NCBI GenBank assembly: GCA_026168455.1
Contig: JANSJX010000045.1
Coordinates: forward strand, 62,001-126,000
Length of the DNA: 64,000 bases
DNA from: Theocolax elegans
Taxonomy: Eukaryota > Arthropoda > Insecta > Hymenoptera > Cerocephalidae
Direction of reading: 5' to 3'
Of this stretch, positions 32,434-46,016 are shown in pieces (position 1 is the stretch's first letter; the number at the start of each line of letters is the position of its first letter). The notes under the pieces are model-generated. The model worked only from the letters and a program-made list of their open reading frames with translations. It made no database searches and had not been told where the DNA came from. The position numbers and the translations under genes are program-made.

Positions 32434-35400
32434 TGTTATCCCGAATTTCCTCAGAAATTCCCGAAATATCCAGGAAATTCCGATATTATTGGTGTTATCC
32501 CGAATTTCCTCAGAAATTCCCGAAAGATCCAGGAAATCCCGTAATTGGTAGAGTCATCACGAATTTCCTCAGATATTCCCGAAATATCAAGGAAATCCCG
32601 TAATTAGTATCGTCATTCCTAAATATCTCAGAAATTCCCGAAATATCCTGGAAATCCCGTAATTAGTAGCGTCATTCCACAATATCTCAGAAATTCCCGA
32701 AATATCCTGGAAATCCCGTAATTAGTAGAGTTATCCAGAAATACCTCAGAAATTCCCGAAATATCCAGGAAATCCCTAATTTTGTAGATTTATCCAAAAA
32801 TACCACAGAAATTCTCGAAATATTCAGGAAATACCATAGTTAGTGGAGTTTTTTTTTAAATACCTCAGCAATTACCGAAAGATCCAGGAAATCCCGTAAT
32901 TAGTAGGATCATCACGAAATTCCTCAGATATTCTCGAAATATCCAGGAAATCCCGTAATTAGTAGCGTCATTCCGAAATATCTCAGAAATTCCCCAAATA
33001 TCCTGGAAATTCCATAATTAGTAGGGTTATCCAGAAATACCTCAGAAATTCCCCAAATATCCTGGAAAACCCATAATTAGTAGAGTTGTCCAGAAATACC
33101 TCAGAAATTCCCCAAATATCCAGGAAATCCCCTAATTTGTAGAGTTATCCAGAAATACCTCAGAAATTCCCGAAATATCCAGGAAATCCCGTAATTAGTA
33201 GCGTCATCCCGAAAAAAATCAGAAATTTCCGAAATATCCAGAAAATCCCGTAATTAGTGGAGTCTCACAGAAATATTTCAGTAATTCCCAAAATATACAG
33301 GAAATTCCGTAATTAGTAGATTCATCCCGAATTTCCACAGAAATCCGCGTAATATCCAGGAAATACCATAATTAGTGGAGTCTTTCTGAAATATTTCAAA
33401 AATTCCCGAAATATCGAGGAAATACCTTATTTAGTAGAGTTATCCAGAAATACCTCAGAAATTCCCGAAAGATCCAGGAAATTGCGTAATTATTAGTCAT
33501 CCCGAATTTTTTCAGAAATTCCCGAAATTTCCAGAAAATCCCGTTATTATTGGTGTTATCCCGAATTTACTCAGAAATTTCCGAAATATCCTGGAAATCC
33601 CGTAATTAGTAGAGTGATCCAGAAATTTCTCAGAAATTCCCGAAATATCCAGGAAATTCCGTAATTAGTGGAGTGTTTCTGAAATATTTCAGAAATTCCC
33701 GAAATATCCAGGAAATTCCGTAATTAGTAGCGTCATCCCGAAATACCTCAGCAATTCCCGAAAGATCCTGGAAATCTCGTAATTGGTAGAATCATCACGA
33801 ATTTCCTCAGATATTCCCGAAATATCCAGGAAATCCCGTAATTAGTAGCATCATCCCGAAATACCTCAGAAATTCCCGAAAGATCCAGGAATTCCCGTAA
33901 TTGGTAGAGTCATCTCGAATTTCCTCATATATTCCCGAAATATCCAGAAAATTCCGTCACTAGTGGAGTCTTTCTGAAATATTTCAGAAATTCCCGAAAT
34001 ATCCAAGATATCCCGTAATTAGTAGTCATCCCGAATTTTTCCAGAAATTCCCGAAATATCCAGAAATTCCCGTAATTAGTAGCGTCATCCCAAAATACCT
34101 CAGCAATTTCCGAAAGATCCTGGAAATCTCGTAATTGGTAGAATCATCACGAATTTCCTCAGATATTCCCGAAATATCCAGGAAATCCCGTAATTAGTAG
34201 CGTCATCCCGAAATACCTCAGCAATTCCCGAAAGATCCTGGAAATCTCGTAATTGGTAGAATCATCACGAATTTCCTCAGATATTCCCGAAATATCCAGG
34301 AAATACCATAATTAGTGGAGTCTTTCAGAAATATTTCAGAAATTCCCGAAATATCCAGGAAATCCCTTGTTTAGTAGAGTTATCCAGAAATACCTCAGAA
34401 ATTCCCGAAATATCGAGGAAATTCCGTTATTATTGGTGTTATCCCGAATTTTCCCAGAAATTCCCGAAAGATCCAGGAAATCCCGTAATTGGTAGAGTCA
34501 TCACGAATTTCCTCAGATATTCCCGAAATATCAAGGAAATCCCGTAATTAGTAGCGTCATTCCAAAATATCTCATAAATTCCCGAAATATCCTGGAAATC
34601 CCGTAATTAGTAGCGTCATTCCACAATATCTCAGAAATTCCCGAAAGATCCAGGAAATCCCGTAATTGGTAGATTCATCCCGAATTTCCTCAGATATTCC
34701 CGAAATATCCAGGAAATACCATAATTAGTGGAGTCTTTCAGAAATATTTCAGAAATTCCCGAAACATCCAGGAAATCCCTTGTTTAGTAGAGTTATCCAG
34801 AAATACCTCAGAAATTCCCGAAATATCGAGGAAATTCCGTTATTATTGGTGTTATCCCGAATTTTCCCAGAAATTCCCGAAAGATCCAGGAAATCCCGTA
34901 ATTGGTAGAGTCATCACGAATTTGCTCAGATATTCCCGAAATATCAAGGAAATCGCGTAATTAGTAGCGTCATTCCAAAATATCTCATAAATTCCCGAAA
35001 TATCCTGGAAATCCCGTAATTAGTAGCGTCATTCCACAATATCTCAGAAATTCCCGAAATATCCTGGAAATCCCGTAATTAGTAGAGTTATCCAGAAATA
35101 CTTCAGAAATTCCCGAAATATCCAGGCAATACCATAATTGGTAGAGTTTTTTTTTAAATACGTCAGCAATTACCGAAAGATCCAGGAAATTCCGTAATTA
35201 GTATACTCATATCGAATTTCCTCAGAAATTCCCGAAATATCCAGGAAATCCCGTAATTAGTAGCGTCATCCCGAAATATATCAGAAATTTCTGAAATATC
35301 CTGGAAATCCCTTAATTTGTAGAGTTATCCAAAAATACCACAGAAATTCTCGAAATATCCAGGAAATCCCTTAATTTGTAAAGTTATCCAGAAATTCCTC

Positions 35401-38400
35401 AGAAATTCCCGAAATATCCAGGAAATCCCGTAATTAGTGGAGTCTTTCTGAAATATTTTAGAAATTCCCGAAATATACAGGAAATACCTTATTTAGTAGA
35501 GTTATCCAGAAATACCTGAGAAATTCCCGAAAGATCCAGGAAATTCCGTAATTATTAGTCATCCCGAATTTTTTCAGAAAGTCCCGAAATTTCCAGAAAA
35601 TCCCGTTATTATTGGTGTTATCCCGAATTTACTCAGATATTTCCGAAATATCCAGGAAATCCCGTAATTAGTAGAGTTATCCAGAAATACCTCAGAAATT
35701 CCCGAAATATCCAGGAAATCCCTAATTTTGTAGATTTATCCAAAAATACCACAGAAATTCTCGAAATATTCAGGAAATACCATAGTTAGTGGAGTTTTTT
35801 TTTAAATACCTCAGCAATTACCGAAAGATCCAGGAAATCCCGTAATTAGTAGGATCATCACGAAATTCCTCAGATATTCTCGAAATATCCAGGAAATCCC
35901 GTAATTAGTAGCGTCATTCCGAAATATCTCAGAAATTCCCCAAATATCCTGGAAATTCCATAATTAGTAGGGTTATCCAGAAATACCTCAGAAATTCCCC
36001 AAATATCCAGGAAATCCCCTAATTTGTAGAGTTATCCAGAAATACCTCAGAAATTCCCGAAATATCCAGGAAATCCCGTAATTAGTAGCGTCATCCCGAA
36101 AAAAATCAGAAATTTCCGAAATATCCAGAAAATCCCGTAATTAGTGGAGTCTCACAGAAATATTTCAGTAATTCCCAAAATATACAGGAAATTCCGTAAT
36201 TAGTAGATTCATCCCGAATTTCCACAGAAATCCGCGTAATATCCAGGAAATACCATAATTAGTGGAGTCTTTCTGAAATATTTCAAAAATTCCCGAAATA
36301 TCGAGGAAATACCTTATTTAGTAGAGTTATCCAGAAATACCTCAGAAATTCCCGAAAGATCCAGGAAATTGCGTAATTATTAGTCATCCCGAATTTTTTC
36401 AGAAATTCCCGAAATTTCCAGAAAATCCCGTTATTATTGGTGTTATCCCGAATTTACTCAGAAATTTCCGAAATATCCTGGAAATCCCGTAATTAGTAGA
36501 GTGATACAGAAATATCTCAGAAATTCCCGAAATATCCAGGAAATTCCGTAATTAGTGGAGTGTTTCTGAAATATTTCAGAAATTCCCGAAATATCCAGGA
36601 AATTCCGTAATTAGTAGCGTCATCCCGAAATACCTCAGCAATTCCCGAAAGATCCTGGAAATCTCGTAGTTGGTAGAATCATCACGAATTTCCTCAGATA
36701 TTCCCGAAATATCCAGGAAATCCCGTAATTAGTAGCATCATCCCGAAATACCTCAGAAATTCCCGAAAGATCCAGGAATTCCCGTAATTGGTAGAGTCAT
36801 CTCGAATTTCCTCATATATTCCCGAAATATCCAGAAAATTCCGTCACTAGTGGAGTCTTTCTGAAATATTTCAGAAATTCCCGAAATATCCAAGATATCC
36901 CGTAATTAGTAGTCATCCCGAATTTTTCCAGAAATTCCCGAAATATCCAGAAATTCCCGTAATTAGTAGCGTCATCCCAAAATACCTCAGCAATTTCCGA
37001 AAGATCCTGGAAATCTCGTAATTGGTAGAATCATCACGAATTTCCTCAGATATTCCCGAAATATCCAGGAAATCCCGTAATTAGTAGCGTCATCCCGAAA
37101 TACCTCAGCAATTCCCGAAAGATCCTGGAAATCTCGTAATTGGTAGAATCATCACGAATTTCCTCAGATATTCCCGAAATATCCAGGAAATACCATAATT
37201 AGTGGAGTCTTTCAGAAATATTTCAGAAATTCCCGAAATATCCAGGAAATCCCTTGTTTAGTAGAGTTATCCAGAAATACCTCAGAAATTCCCGAAATAT
37301 CGAGGAAATTCCGTTATTATTGGTGTTATCCCGAATTTTCCCAGAAATTCCCGAAAGATCCAGGAAATCCCGTAATTGGTAGAGTCATCACGAATTTCCT
37401 CAGATATTCCCGAAATATCAAGGAAATCCCGTAATTAGTAGCGTCATTCCAAAATATCTCATAAATTCCCGAAATATCCTGGAAATCCCGTAATTAGTAG
37501 CGTCATTCCACAATATCTCAGAAATTCCCGAAAGATCCAGGAAATCCCGTAATTGGTAGATTCATCCCGAATTTCCTCAGATATTCCCGAAATATCCAGG
37601 AAATACCATAATTAGTGGAGTCTTTCAGAAATATTTCAGAAATTCCCGAAACATCCAGGAAATCCCTTGTTTAGTAGAGTTATCCAGAAATACCTCAGAA
37701 ATTCCCGAAATATCGAGGAAATTCCGTTATTATTGGTGTTATCCCGAATTTTCCCAGAAATTCCCGAAAGATCCAGGAAATCCCGTAATTGGTAGAGTCA
37801 TCACGAATTTGCTCAGATATTCCCGAAATATCAAGGAAATCCCGTAATTAGTAGCGTCATTCCAAAATATCTCATAAATTCCCGAAATATCCTGGAAATC
37901 CCGTAATTAGTAGCGTCATTCCACAATATCTCAGAAATTCCCGAAATATCCTGGAAATCCCGTAATTAGTAGAGTTATCCAGAAATACTTCAGAAATTCC
38001 CGAAATATCCAGGCAATACCATAATTGGTAGAGTTTTTTTTTAAATACGTCAGCAATTACCGAAAGATCCAGGAAATTCCGTAATTAGTATACTCATATC
38101 GAATTTCCTCAGAAATTCCCGAAATATCCAGGAAATCCCGTAATTAGTAGCGTCATCCCGAAATATATCAGAAATTTCTGAAATATCCTGGAAATCCCTT
38201 AATTTGTAGAGTTATCCAAAAATACCACAGAAATTCTCGAAATATCCAGGAAATCCCTTAATTTGTAAAGTTATCCAGAAATTCCTCAGAAATTCCCGAA
38301 ATATCCAGGAAATCCCGTAATTAGTGGAGTCTTTCTGAAATATTTTAGAAATTCCCGAAATATACAGGAAATACCTTATTTAGTAGAGTTATCCAGAAAT

Positions 38401-40845
38401 ACCTGAGAAATTCCCGAAAGATCCAGGAAATTCCGTAATTATTAGTCATCCCGAATTTTTTCAGAAAGTCCCGAAATTTCCAGAAAATCCCGTTATTATT
38501 GGTGTTATCCCGAATTTACTCAGATATTTCCGAAATATCCAGGAAATCCCGTAATTAGTAGAGTTATCCAGAAATATCTCAGAAATTCCCGAAATATCCA
38601 GGAAATACCATAATTAGTGGAGTTTTTTTTTAAATACCTCAGCAATTACCGAAGATCCAGAAAATTCCGTAATTGGTAGAATCGTCACGAAATTCCTCAG
38701 ATATTCCCGAAATATCCAGAAAATCCCGTAATTAGTGGAGTCTTTCAGAAATATATCAGAAATTCCCGAAATATCCAGGAAATCCCTTATTTAGTAGATT
38801 TACCCAGAAATACCTCAGAAATTGCCGAAATATCCAGGAAATTCCGATATTATTGGTGTTATCCCGAATTTCCTCAGAAATTTCCGAAAGATCCAGGAAA
38901 TCCCGTAATTGGTAGAGTCATCACGAATTTCCTCAGATATTCCCGAAATATCAAGGAAATCCCGTAATTAGTAGCGTCATTCCTAAATATCTCAGAAATT
39001 CCCGAAATATCCTGGAAATCCCGTAATTAGTAGCGTCATTCCACAATATCTCAGAAATTCCCGAAATATCCTGGAAATCCCGTAATTAGTAGAGTTATCC
39101 AGAAATACCTCAGAAATTCCCGAAATATCCAGGAAATCCCTTATTTTGTAGAGTTATCCAAAAATACCACAGAAATTCTCGAAATATTCAGGAAATACCA
39201 TAGTTAGTGGAGTTTTTTTTTAAATACCTCAGCAATTACCGAAAGATCCAGGAAATCCCGTAATTGGTAGGATCATCACGAAATTCCTCAGATATTCTCG
39301 AAATATCCAGGAAATCCCGTAATTAGTAGCGTCATTCCGAAATATCTCAGAAATTCCCCAAATATTCTGGAAATTCCATAATTAGTAGAGTTATCCAGAA
39401 ATACCTCAGAAATTCCCGAAATATCCAGGAAATCCCTTATTTTGTAGAGTTATCCAAAAATACCACAGATATTCTCGAAATATTCAGGAAATACCATAGT
39501 TAGTGGAGTTTTTTTTTAAATACCTCAGCAATTACCGAAAGATCCAGGAAATCCCGTAATTGGTAGGATCATCACGAAATTCCTCAGATATTCTCGAAAT
39601 ATCCAGGAAATCCCGTAATTAGTAGCGTCATTCCGAAATATCTCAGAAATTCCCCAAATATCCTGGAAATTCCATAATTAGTAGAGTTATCCAGAAATAC
39701 CTCAGAAATTCCCCAAATATCCTGGAAATTCCATAATTAGTAGAGTTATCCAGAAATACCTCAGAAATTCCCGAAATATCCAGGAAATCCCGTAATTAGT
39801 AGCGTCATCCCGAAAAAAATCAGAAATTTCCGAAATATCCAGAAAATCCCGTAATTAGTGGAGTCTCACAGAAATATTTCAGTAATTCCCAAAATATACA
39901 GGAAATTCCGTAATTAGTAGATTCATCCCGAATTTCCACAGAAATCCGCGTAATATCCAGGAAATACCATAATTAGTGGAGTCTTTCTGAAATATTTCAA
40001 AAATTCCCGAAATATCGAGGAAATACCTTATTTAGTAGAGTTATCCAGAAATACCTCAGAAATTCTCGAAAGATCCAGGAAATTGCGTAATTATTAGTCA
40101 TACCGAATTTTTTCAGAAATTCCCGAAATTTCCAGAAAATTCCGTTATTATTGGTGTTATCCCGAATTTACTCAGAAATTTCCGAAATATCCTGGAAATC
40201 CCGTAATTAGTAGAGTGATCCAGAAATATCTCAGAAATTCCCGAAATATCCAGGAAATTCCGTAATTAGTGGAGTGTTTCTGAAATATTTCAGAAATTCC
40301 CGAAATATCCAGGAAATTCCGTAATTAGTAGCGTCATCCCGAAATACCTCAGCAATTCCCGATAGATCCTGGAAATCTCGTAATTGGTAGAATCATCACG
40401 AATTTCCTCAGATATTCCCGAAATATCCAGGAAATCCCGTAATTAGTAGCATCATCCCGAAATACCTCAGAAATTCCCGAAATATCCAGGAAATACCATA
40501 ATTAGTGGAGTCTTTCAGAAATATTTCAGAAATTCCCGAAATATCCAGGAAATCCCTTGTTTAGTAGAGTTATCCAGAAATACCTCAGAAATTCCCGAAA
40601 TATCGAGGAAATTCCGTTATTATTGGTGTTATCCCGAATTTTCCCAGAAATTCCCGAAAGATCCAGGAAATCCCGTAATTGGTAGAGTCATCACGAATTT
40701 CCTCAGATATTCCCGAAATATCCAGGATATCCCGTAATTAGTGGAGTCTTTCTGAAATATTTCAGAAATTCCCGAAATATCCAGGAAACCTCGTAATTAG
40801 TCGACTCATCCCGAATTTCCTCCGAAATTCCCGAAAGATCTAGGG
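32434..40845 (+). repeat. Satellite A array, block 3
   Basis: The longest uninterrupted satellite A block, a continuation of the block at 17217-18532 that copy 1 split. It ends in the same variant (GATCTAGGG) that borders spacer U elsewhere. It contains perfect multi-unit TTC/GAA arrays resembling heat-shock elements at 33518-33537, 36405-36424 and 40119-40138. Confidence 0.96.
32721..38560 (+). repeat. ~2.9-kb higher-order repeat within satellite A
   Basis: The sequence from 32721 recurs from 35667 with an offset of 2,946 bp (about 50 monomers). Further along the offset becomes 2,887 bp (for example 33201 to 36088), a loss of 59 bp, exactly one monomer. The order of rare variant monomers is the same in both copies. 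This shows duplication of a block of about 49-50 monomers followed by loss of a monomer. Confidence 0.85.
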
Positions 40846-41844
40846 ACTGTTTGTCATAATTCCAGGGACACATAAAGTCTAAAAAAGATATTGTTTATTT
40901 ATATAATTATTTACAGTTAAATGGGAATTCACAGAAAAATGCTTATTTTAGATATATTTCTAAATATAATTTGTTATTAATATTACAAATAATATATATT
41001 TATTATAATTTTTGAATACATAAAATTTATACCTGGCACCACGACAATTAATTGTTGACAACAAAATTAATTATCGGTTGTGCAATTGTAATAATTCATG
41101 GTAAAATGTATTTATAAAAGGTTGTACGTACGTACGTACGTACGCGGACTACTGAAACTTCCAAGCCAAAAAACTAATAAAAAACGACTCTTTAAAAAAT
41201 GTGTAATAGTGGTAAATTTATCCTCGTATCAATGCGATCACAATGGACTCATAAAAAATGACATTCACTAAATATTTTTTACAGTATAAGGGGTTTTTTA
41301 CAGAAAAATTCACAATTTCACTTATAAAATTTTAATAATATGTAGATGTAGATTAACTTTCAAATCCGGTATAAAATTAAATAACGGAGGAAAGCACTAA
41401 AATCTGGGATACTTTAACTGCGCGTAATTAATTAACGCGTAATCGTAAATCGAGTTTTCGCGTATACTATTATCTATACTCCTTTATCTGATCCGGTGAG
41501 ATGATCGACTCGGGAGCTCATTGTCGCGATAGATCCTATCAGTACCGTCTAAGTCGCCAAAGGAACAAGGTTTCGTCATCCTGCGAGAAACTCTTGACCT
41601 TCGTGAATTGTTAATTAACTTTCAAATCCGGTATAAAATTAAATAACGGAGGAAAGCACTAAAATCTGGGATACTTTAACTGCGCGTAATTAATTAACGC
41701 GTAATCATAAATCGAGTTTTCGCGTATACTATTATCTATACTCCTTTATCTGATCCGGTGAGATGATCGACTCGGGAGCTCATTGTCGCGATAGATCCTA
41801 TCAGTACCGTCTAAGTCGCCAAAGGAACAAGGTTTCGTCATCCT
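40846..41844. other. Spacer U2 (rearranged copy)
   Basis: Copies the first part of U1 through GACCTTCGTGAATT, then joins at about 41610 to a second copy of its own internal 232-bp segment (41613-41844, duplicating about 41351-41575). It then runs directly into the middle of a satellite B monomer. The U1-specific part is missing. The GTAC microsatellite is at 41124-41144. No gene recognised. Confidence 0.85.
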
Positions 41845-44821
41845 TGTTTTTAAGTATAAATCAAGGAACAATACAACAAACAAAACATAGTGGATTTGAA
41901 AAAAAGCAACTTTTGAGATATTATATAATGGTATTGCTTACATAAACGCGATATTTCTGGATATAATTAAGATCGTAATTCCGTACAGATGTCGAATCTT
42001 TTATGTTCGAGGGCCATTGTAATTCCTTGTTTTATGTGCCATATTTTGTGTTGTATGTTGCATTGTTCTGTGTTTTTAAGTATAAATCAAGGAACAATAC
42101 AACAAACAAAACAAAGTGGGTTTTAAATGAAGGCAACTGTTGAGATATTATATGATGGTATTGCTTATATAAACGCGATATTTCTGGATATAATTAAGAT
42201 CGTAATTCCATACCGATGTCGACTTTTTTATGTGCGAGGTCCATTGTAATTCCTTGTCATTTGCGCCATATTTTGTGTTGTATGTTGCATTGTTCTGTGT
42301 TTTTAATTATAGATCAAGGAACAATACAACAAACAAAACATGGTGGGCTTTTAATGAAAACAACTGTTGAGATATTACATGATGGTATAGCTTAAATAAA
42401 CATGATATTTCTGTATATAATTAAGAGAGTAATTTCGTACAGATGTCGAATTTTTTATGTGCAAGGTCCATTGTATAATGCCTTGTCATATGTGCCATAT
42501 TTTGTGTTGTATGTTGCATTGTCTTGTGTTTTTAATTATAAATCAAGGAACAATACAACAAACAAAACAAAGTGGATTTGAAAAAAAAGCAACTTTTGAG
42601 ATATTATATAATGGTACTGCTTACATAAACGCGATATTTCTGGATATAATTAAGATCGTAATTCCGTACAGATGTCGAATTTTTATGTTCGAGGGCCATT
42701 GTAATTCCTTGTTTTATGTGCCATATTTTGTGTTGTATGTTGCATTGTTCTGTGTTTTTAAGTATAAATCAAGGAACAATACAACAAACAAAACAAAGTG
42801 GGTTTTAAATGAAGGCAACTGTTGAGATATTATATGATGGTATTGCTTATATAAACGCGATATTTCTGGATATAATTAAGATCGGTATTCCGTACAGATG
42901 TACGAATTTTTTATGGTGCGAGGTCCATGTCATTCCTTGTCATTTGCGCCATATTTTGTGTTGTATGGTGCACATTGTTCTGTGTTTTTAATTATAGATC
43001 AAGGAACAATCACAACAAAAAACATGGTGGTGGGCTTTTAATTGAAACAACTGTTGAGATATTACATGATGGTATAGCTTAAATAAACGTGATATTTCTG
43101 TATATAATTAAGAGAGTAATTTCGTACAGATGTCGATTTTTTATGTGCACGGTCCATTGTATAATGCCTTGTCATATGTGCCATATTGTGTGTATGTTGC
43201 ATTGTTCTGTGTTTTTAATATAGATTAAGCAAATTGTCTGTGTTTTTAATTATAGATCAAGCGTAATTCCGTACAGATGTCGAATCTTTTATGTTCGAGG
43301 GCCATTGTAATTCCTTGTTTTATGTGCCATATTTTGTGTTGTATGTTGCATTGTTCTGTGTTTTTAAGTATAAATCAAGGAACATACAACAAACAAAACA
43401 AAGTGGGTTTTAAATGAAGGCAACTGTTGAGATATTATATGATGGTATTGCTTATATAAACGCGATATTTCTGGATATAATTAAGATCGTAATTCCATAC
43501 CGATGTCGACTTTTTTATGTGCGAGGTCCATTGTAATTCCTTGTCATTTGCGCCATATTTTGTGTTGTATGTGCATTGTTCTGTGTTTTTAATTATAGAT
43601 CAAGGAACAATACAACAAACAAAACATGGTGGGCTTTTAATGAAAACAACTGTTGAGATATTACATGATGGTATAGCTTAAATAAACATGATATTTCTGT
43701 ATATAATTAAGAGAGTAATTTCGTACAGATGTCGAATTTTTTATGTGCAAGGTCCATTGTATAATGCCTTGTCATATGTGCCATATTTTGTGTTGTATGT
43801 TGCATTGTCTTGTGTTTTTAATTATAAATCAAGGAACAATACAACAAACAAAACAAAGTGGATTTGAAAAAAAAGCAACTTTTGAGATATTATATAATGG
43901 TACTGCTTACATAAACGCGATATTTCTGGATATAATTAAGATCGTAATTCCGTACAGATGTCGAATTTTTTATGTTCGAGGGCCATTGTAATTCCTTGTT
44001 TTATGTGCCATATTTTGTGTTGTATGTTGCATTGTTCTGTGTTTTTAAGTATAAATCAAGGAACAATACAACAAACAAAACAAAGTGGGTTTTAAATGAA
44101 GGCAACTGTTGAGATATTATATGATGGTATTGCTTATATAAACGCGATATTTCTGGATATAATTAAGATCGTAATTCCGTACAGATGTCGAATTTTTTAT
44201 GTGCGAGGTCCATTGTCATTCCTTGTCATTTGCGCCATATTTTGTGTTGTATGTTGCATTGTTCTGTGTTTTTAATTATAGATCAAGGAACAATACAACA
44301 AACAAAACATGGTGGGCTTTTAATGAAAACAACTGTTGAGATATTACATGATGGTATAGCTTAAATAAACGTGATATTTCTGTATATAATTAAGAGAGTA
44401 ATTTCGTACAGATGTCGAATTTTTTATGTGCAAGGTCCATTGTATAATGCCTTGTCATATGTGCCATATTTTGTGTTGTATGTTGCATTGTTCTGTGTTT
44501 TTAATTATAGATCAAGCAACAATACAACAAACAAAACATGGTGGGCTTTTAATGAAAACAACTGTTGAGATATTACATGATGGTTTAACTTAAATAACGC
44601 GAGATTTCTGGATATAATTAAGATCCTAATTCCGTACAGATAACGATTTTTTTATATGCAATGTCCATTGTAATTCCTTGTCATATGTGCCATATTTGGT
44701 GTTGTAGGTTGCATTGTTTTGTGTTTTTAAGTATAAATCAAGGAACAATACAACAAACAAAACATGGTGGCTTTTAATGAAAACAACTGTTGAGAGATTA
44801 CATGATGGTAGAGCTTAAATA
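41845..44821 (+). repeat. Satellite B array, block 2
   Basis: About 13 monomers of roughly 226 bp, entering mid-monomer from U2. It contains a 1,286-bp direct duplication (for example 42457 and 43743) that the otherwise matching block at 47015 lacks. The seam of that duplication is an indel-rich stretch, so the extra copy may be an assembly artefact. Confidence 0.93.
42870..43265. other. Indel-rich stretch in satellite B block 2
   Basis: Many one- and two-base gains and losses appear in a short space: GATGTACGAATTT for GATGTCGAATTT, TATGGTGCGAGG for TATGTGCGAGG, CAATCACAACAAAAAACATGG, and a chimeric join near 43225-43262. Neighbouring copies of the same monomers are clean. This is probably unpolished or mis-joined assembly rather than biology. 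Confidence 0.6.
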
Positions 44822-45170
44822 TCAAGGAAAATCCCGTAACGTATTAGCGTCATTCACAAAAATATCTCATAAATTCCCGAAATATCCTGGAACTCCCGTA
44901 ATTAGTAGCGTGCATTCCACCAATATCTCAGAAATTCCGAAAGATCCAGGAATCCCGTAATTGGTGGATTCATCCCGAATTTCCTCAGATATTCCCGAAA
45001 TATCCAGGAAATACCATAATTAGTGGAGTCTTTCAGAATATTCAGAAATTCCCGTAATAATCGACGGAAATTCCGTTATTATTGGTAGTTATCCCGAATT
45101 GTCCCAGAAATTCCCGAAAGATCCGAGGAAAATCCCGTAATTGGTAGAGTCTCATCCACAATATCTCAGA
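44760..45170. other. Indel-rich stretch across the B/A junction
   Basis: Compared with the same junction at 17212 and 48703, this copy has scattered single-base indels (GGTGGCTTTTAATG, AAGGAAAATCCCG, GTAACGTATTAGCG, GTGCATTCCACCAAT). The sequence is clean again after about 45170. Confidence 0.55.
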
Positions 45171-46016
45171 AATTCCCGAAAGATCCAGGAAATCCCGTAA
45201 TTGGTGGATTCATCCAGAAATACCTCAGAAATTCCCGAAATATCCAGGAAATCCCTTGTTTAGTAGAGTTATCCAGAAATACCTCAGAAATTCCCGAAAT
45301 ATCCAGGAAATCCCGTAATTAGTAGCGTCATTCCAAAATATCTCATAAATTCCCGAAATATCCAGGAAATACCATAATTAGTGGAGTCTTTCAGAAATAT
45401 TTCAGAAATTCCCGAAATATCGAGGAAATTCCGTTATTATTGGTGTTATCCCGAATTTTCCCAGAAATTCCCGAAAGATCCAGGAAATCCCGTAATTGGT
45501 AGAGTCATCACGAATTTGCTCAGATATTCCCGAAATATCAAGGAAATCCCGTAATTAGTAGCGTCATTCCAAAATATCTCATAAATTCCCGAAATATCCT
45601 GGAAATCCCGTAATTAGTAGCGTCATTCCACAATATCTCAGAAATTCCCGAAAGATCCAGGAAATCCCGTAATTGGTGGATTCATCCAGAAATACCTCAG
45701 AAATTCCCGAAATATCCAGGAAATCCCTTGTTTAGTAGAGTTATCCAGAAATACCTCAGAAATTCCCGAAATATCGAGGAAATTCCGTTATTATTGGTGT
45801 TATCCCGAATTTTCCCAGAAATTCCCGAAAGATCCAGGAAATCCCGTAATTGGTAGAGTCATCACGAATTTCCTCAGATATTCCCGAAATATCCAGGATA
45901 TCCCGTAATTAGTGGAGTCTTTCTGAAATATTTCAGAAATTCCCGAAATATCCAGGAAACCTCGTAATTAGTCGACTCATCCCGAATTTCCTCCGAAATT
46001 CCCGAAAGATCTAGGG
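44822..46016 (+). repeat. Satellite A array, block 4
   Basis: About 20 monomers of 59 bp between satellite B block 2 and spacer U3; the first 350 bp are indel-rich. Confidence 0.93.
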
